NCBI RefSeq assembly: GCF_008329645.1
Contig: NZ_CP043474.1
Location: forward strand, 124,001 to 188,000
Source: Mycolicibacterium grossiae
GTDB taxonomy: Bacteria > Actinomycetota > Actinomycetes > Mycobacteriales > Mycobacteriaceae
Reading direction: 5' to 3'
DNA length: 64,000 nt
The notes beneath the pieces are model-generated. The model saw only the letters and a program-made list of their open reading frames with translations, was not told where the DNA came from and did no database searches. Made by a program: the position numbers and the translations under genes. This document shows, one piece after another, positions 61,321 to 64,000 of the stretch (the stretch's first letter is position 1; every line of letters starts with the position of its first letter).

Positions 61321-62281
61321 CGACTCTTGCAAACAGATTCCATTTCACCTCACTCGACGATTTCGAGCCCGATGACAATCTGCGACTTTTCGAACAAGCG
61401 GAGAAGATGCGTAACGGACTTGAAGCTAAGAAGGTCGAGCCAACTCTGCGGAATCTGGTCGTGGCCCTTTTTTTCGCCGAGCCGAGTACGCGTATCGCTC
61501 TAAGCTTTCAAGCTGCGACGCAGCGCTTAGGCGGATCAACGATTTCCAATCCAGTTACATCGCTGGTAAAGGGCGAGACCCTTACTCACACGCTACGTAT
61601 AATTCCTGGATACGCCGATATTATCGTCTTAAGGCACTCGCTCGAGAATACACACGAACTCGTACAGGATGTGCGCGTTCCCGTAATAAATTCCGGAGCC
61701 GTGGCAACGAACATCCTACTCAAGCTTTGATCGATCTCTTTACTATCCAACAACGAGTCGGACGTCTCGACAACTTGCGGATCGGCGTCGGCTTCGACCC
61801 GCTACATTCTCGATCAATAAGGTCCTTTTGTCTCGCATTGAGCAAATTCCCTAACAACGGAATTGTTGTTGTTTCACCCGAGCAATGCGCCATGCCTAAA
61901 AATCAAGTCACTGATCTTCAGAGTCGCGGACTTACCGTTGGTGAATCTTCGGATAAGGATGCGATGCTGGATCGTGAAGTGTTGTACGTGAACCGCTTCC
62001 AGAAGGAGCGTTTTGCGGATGCGTCGATGGTCGACCAGTTCATTAAAGAATTCGTCATCACTTCGCAGGATCTTATCGAGCATGACGCCGTCAAGCATGT
62101 TCTGGATCCGCTGCCCCGAGTTGGCGAATTGGACACGAAGATCGACTCAATGAAGCAGGCCGCGTACTTCGAGCAATCGGATCAACGGCGTACCGGTGAG
62201 GATGACCCTTCTCCATTCGTTCGCAAAACGTGCGTAGCCTTAAGTAGTACGCCGATGTCCGGTCTTCCGGTGACGAAGTAA
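61317..62281 (+). pseudogene. Aspartate carbamoyltransferase-like gene interrupted by a frameshift
   Basis: Two frames together give a whole aspartate/ornithine carbamoyltransferase (~320 codons). The first (61317-61730) holds the carbamoyl-phosphate half: FFAEPSTRIALSFQAATQRL, KGETLTHTL, ADIIVLRHS. It stops at 61730. The other frame carries RGNEHPTQALIDLFTIQQ across that point and continues 61727-62281 with FDPLHSRSIRSF, VNRFQKERF and LDPLPRVGELD. The shift lies at about 61695-61705 and fits loss of one base. STRIALSF departs from the usual STRTR. If the shift is a sequencing error the gene could be functional. Confidence 0.75.
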
Positions 62282-62705
62282 CGGAAGCTAGCCGTCGCCG
62301 GCCCTGCGTTCAGACTTGCGCGCAGCAGACGACGAAGAACTCGACGTCGACGAGGTCAAAAGGATCGGTGTCGCTACAGTGTCCGCGGCCACCGACACCA
62401 TGTCTCGAAGGACGCGCCATCCACTCAAGGACTACCGTAGTGGCCCTGCGCGCGCTTGTTCGATCGTGCCACGATTGCGGCCCCCTTTACGCCATGACAT
62501 CGCAAAACTCATCTTGAGCAGTCCCGTCATACGAGTGTCGCTAGGACGCAAACCCGTCTACTTTCCGCTACCACTGACGTGAGTTCGAAGCAGTCCATCA
62601 GACGACATGACAGACAGCATGCGAAACAAGCGATCATGCGTGTTCGTACAGCAGCCGACACCACACTATCGTTCGTTCGAGGACAGGCGGTAAAGCGAGG
62701 CATTC
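62282..62705 (+). other. Region without a confident gene
   Basis: 424 bp between the carbamoyltransferase-like remnant and the MarR gene. An 88-codon frame at 62316-62582 shows no recognisable protein pattern, is basic, and has no ribosome site. Nothing else was seen: no attachment-site copy, no strong hairpin. Confidence 0.4.
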
Positions 62706-63206
62706 ATGGCGATCCACCCGCACGACATTGCCGGCAGGCGCGCGCTTGAGAAGCAACTTGGCGCTAACCTGCGCGAACTCACGGCGGAAGCGAACAGGCT
62801 ATCACGTGTCTTCGCAGAGCAACACGACATATCAGCAAACGAATTTCGAGCCTTGTTGTTCGTCATGATCGCCGAAACGTCGCATCGTCCTTTGACGGCA
62901 GGACAACTGCGAGAACGTATGGGCATGTCGGGTGCCGCCATCACGTACATCGTGGATCGCATGGTGGCGGCCGGACACCTACGGCGTGACGCCGACCTGA
63001 CGGACCGGCGCCGCGTGTATCTGCACTATGGCGACGAAGGCATGAGGGTTGCGCAGAAGTTTTTCTCACGGCTCGCCGCACAACAACACACTGCGCTCAG
63101 TGAGATGAGCGATGGGGAGCTCACAGTCGCAAACCGGGTTTTTGACGCAATGGTGTTCGGCATGCGGTCCTTTCGGGCAGAGGTGCCCGTTCGCCCACGG
63201 CACTAG
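62706..63206 (+). CDS. MarR family transcriptional regulator
   Basis: 166 residues. The winged helix reads LTAGQLRERMGMSGAAITYI then VDRMVAAGHLRRDADLTDRR and RVYLHYGDEG. Flanked by the carbamoyltransferase remnant and an anti-sigma-type kinase; probably a local regulator responsive to small phenolic or lipophilic ligands. Confidence 0.88.
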   Translation: MAIHPHDIAGRRALEKQLGANLRELTAEANRLSRVFAEQHDISANEFRALLFVMIAETSHRPLTAGQLRERMGMSGAAITYIVDRMVAAGHLRRDADLTDRRRVYLHYGDEGMRVAQKFFSRLAAQQHTALSEMSDGELTVANRVFDAMVFGMRSFRAEVPVRPRH

Positions 63207-63250
63207 GATCGCCACTCATCGCTCCGAGTGCCCGAGCTCCGCACGGTCAC

Positions 63251-63748
63251 ATGCAGACACTTGCTAACGCTGCCCTTCTCAACAGAGTTGCCGCCAATAA
63301 ATACGACTTGAGTGGGTACGCCGACTATGTGGAAGACGACCTTGCGGCAGTTGGAGACCGTGCATTGAGGCTCGAGGTTGTCGCTCGTCCAGAACAACTC
63401 GGCCAGCTTCGCGAGCAACTGACGAATTGGCTCTCGAGTGTCGGCGTCCTTGACGGCGTCGGTACTGATGTCCTACTCGCTGTCAACGAAGCGTGTACCA
63501 ACTGCATTGAACATGCATATCGCGGTGCGGTGCCCGGCCTGCTCAGCATCGATGCCATCCGTCGGCATTCTTACTTGCGGGTCGTGGTCTCGGATCACGG
63601 CAAGTGGCAGGAGCCGGTGCCGCGGCTTTCTACCAGCATTCGCGGTCGCGGCATTCCGATGATGTCGGCTCTCAGCGATCGGGTGACGGTCAAACCCTCG
63701 CTACACGGGACTACCGTCACCTTGATCTACGCCCTACAAACCAATTGA
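63251..63748 (+). CDS. RsbW-like ATP-binding protein (anti-sigma factor/serine kinase)
   Basis: 165 residues from ATG 63251. HATPase motifs of the GHKL family are seen: N-box LLAVNEACTNCIEHAYRG, G1 VVSDHGKW, G2 SIRGRGIPMMSALS and the end GTTVTLIYAL. Such proteins bind and inhibit alternative sigma factors or phosphorylate their antagonists. No antagonist or sigma gene is seen in the visible part. Confidence 0.87.
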   Translation: MQTLANAALLNRVAANKYDLSGYADYVEDDLAAVGDRALRLEVVARPEQLGQLREQLTNWLSSVGVLDGVGTDVLLAVNEACTNCIEHAYRGAVPGLLSIDAIRRHSYLRVVVSDHGKWQEPVPRLSTSIRGRGIPMMSALSDRVTVKPSLHGTTVTLIYALQTN

Positions 63749-63900
63749 TCAACATCAAGTCCGATCACGACGACCGAGGCCTCGATTGCTCACTACTACC
63801 CGTGAGAAGACGAAGAGCGGGCAGTCGTCCCTTCTTGCGAACCGCCGATGTACCGTTACGAAGTGCGGCACCAACTCAAGGAATCGAACACTAACTCTTT

Positions 63901-64000
63901 GTGGGCCTGCGAGGAGGCTTGGATGGCGGCATAGTGCCTATCGCTTCAGATCGCTTCTACTGGCTGACCGCGTTCCTGGCCGCGCGCGGTCTGCAACGCT
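63901..64000 (+). CDS. Start of an unidentified CDS, cut by the window end
   Basis: An open frame from GTG 63901 (or GTG 63934, reading PIASDRFYWLTAFLAARGLQ) runs through the window end. It follows the RsbW-like gene by 152 bp, so a partner such as a phosphatase or sensor is expected. Too short to identify. Confidence 0.35.
   Translation, partial: MGLRGGLDGGIVPIASDRFYWLTAFLAARGLQR

Larger units (their letters stand above)
47720..64000. mobile_element. Integrative (probably conjugative or mobilisable) element at tRNA-Arg, right end outside the window
   Basis: Supported by the serine integrase abutting the tRNA 3' end, the XRE/ImmA pair, ArdA, an orphan methyltransferase, a replication-relaxation protein, a VirD4/TraG-like ATPase and a drop in G+C from about 70% to 50-62%. 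A relaxase and a VirB4-like motor are not present in the visible part, so self-transfer is unproven. The right attachment site was not seen before 64,000. Confidence 0.8.

Noticed and set aside
62316..62582. 88-codon frame between the carbamoyltransferase remnant and the MarR gene
   Set aside because: No ribosome site, no recognisable pattern, and unlikely composition; treated as non-coding.

Overview
The window looks like the chromosome of a fast-growing mycobacterium (Mycolicibacterium/Mycobacterium). Positions 1-47.6 kb are about 70% G+C. They carry F420-type LLM oxidoreductases, a SigK/RskA pair, KstR-type operators and a gene set recalling the M. tuberculosis Rv0924c-Rv0946c neighbourhood (mntH, the Rv0926c/Rv0927c-like pair, Ku, LigD, an Fpg-like glycosylase, an SDR and pgi). 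The M. tuberculosis comparison is from memory, not from a search.

Host region. 0-6.6 kb: partial succinate-semialdehyde dehydrogenase, pgi, SDR, secreted chorismate mutase, Fpg/Nei-like glycosylase and two membrane proteins. 6.7-11.4 kb: an AurF-like diiron oxygenase, an LLM oxidoreductase behind a near-perfect KstR box, a ROK regulator and an MFS exporter. 11.4-15.1 kb: an Asp23/Gls24 envelope-stress cluster (ECF sigma factor plus Asp23-like protein on one strand; three Asp23-like proteins, a small membrane protein, a DUF6286-like protein and AmaP on the other). 15.2-24.5 kb: two CNNM/CorC-type proteins, a VOC protein, RNase HI, two TetR regulators, a SnoaL-like protein, a P450 and LigD. 24.5-33.7 kb: a polyol (probably mannitol) locus with an ABC transporter, SorC-type regulator, mannitol-type dehydrogenase and PfkB kinase; it separates ligD from ku. 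33.7-47.6 kb: Ku, an SDR and its partner behind a second KstR box, MntH, a two-domain gamma-glutamyl enzyme, an APC permease and amidohydrolase, a compact DUF1365-sigK-rskA locus, a YbdK-type ligase, an LLM oxidoreductase and a CsbD-like protein.

From tRNA-Arg(CCT) at 47,644 to the window end the sequence looks like an integrative element with lower G+C (about 50-62%). A serine recombinase lies against the tRNA gene, and its reading frame runs into the tRNA itself. It sits in an apparent operon with an XRE repressor and an ImmA/IrrE metalloprotease. The palindrome GTTGAA-N4-TTCAAC overlaps the repressor promoter and recurs in front of a transfer operon (replication-relaxation protein, VirD4/TraG-like ATPase, DNA methyltransferase), which suggests an ImmR/ImmA-type switch. 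ArdA anti-restriction protein, a small DNA-binding protein and a run of overlapping small orphan genes belong to the same block.

The right part (58-64 kb) carries cargo of lower G+C: two orphan proteins, a Nudix hydrolase, an aspartate-carbamoyltransferase-like gene broken by a frameshift and preceded by a 20-codon coupled ORF, a MarR regulator and an RsbW-like kinase. The right end of the element is not visible; no second copy of the tRNA 3' end was noticed.
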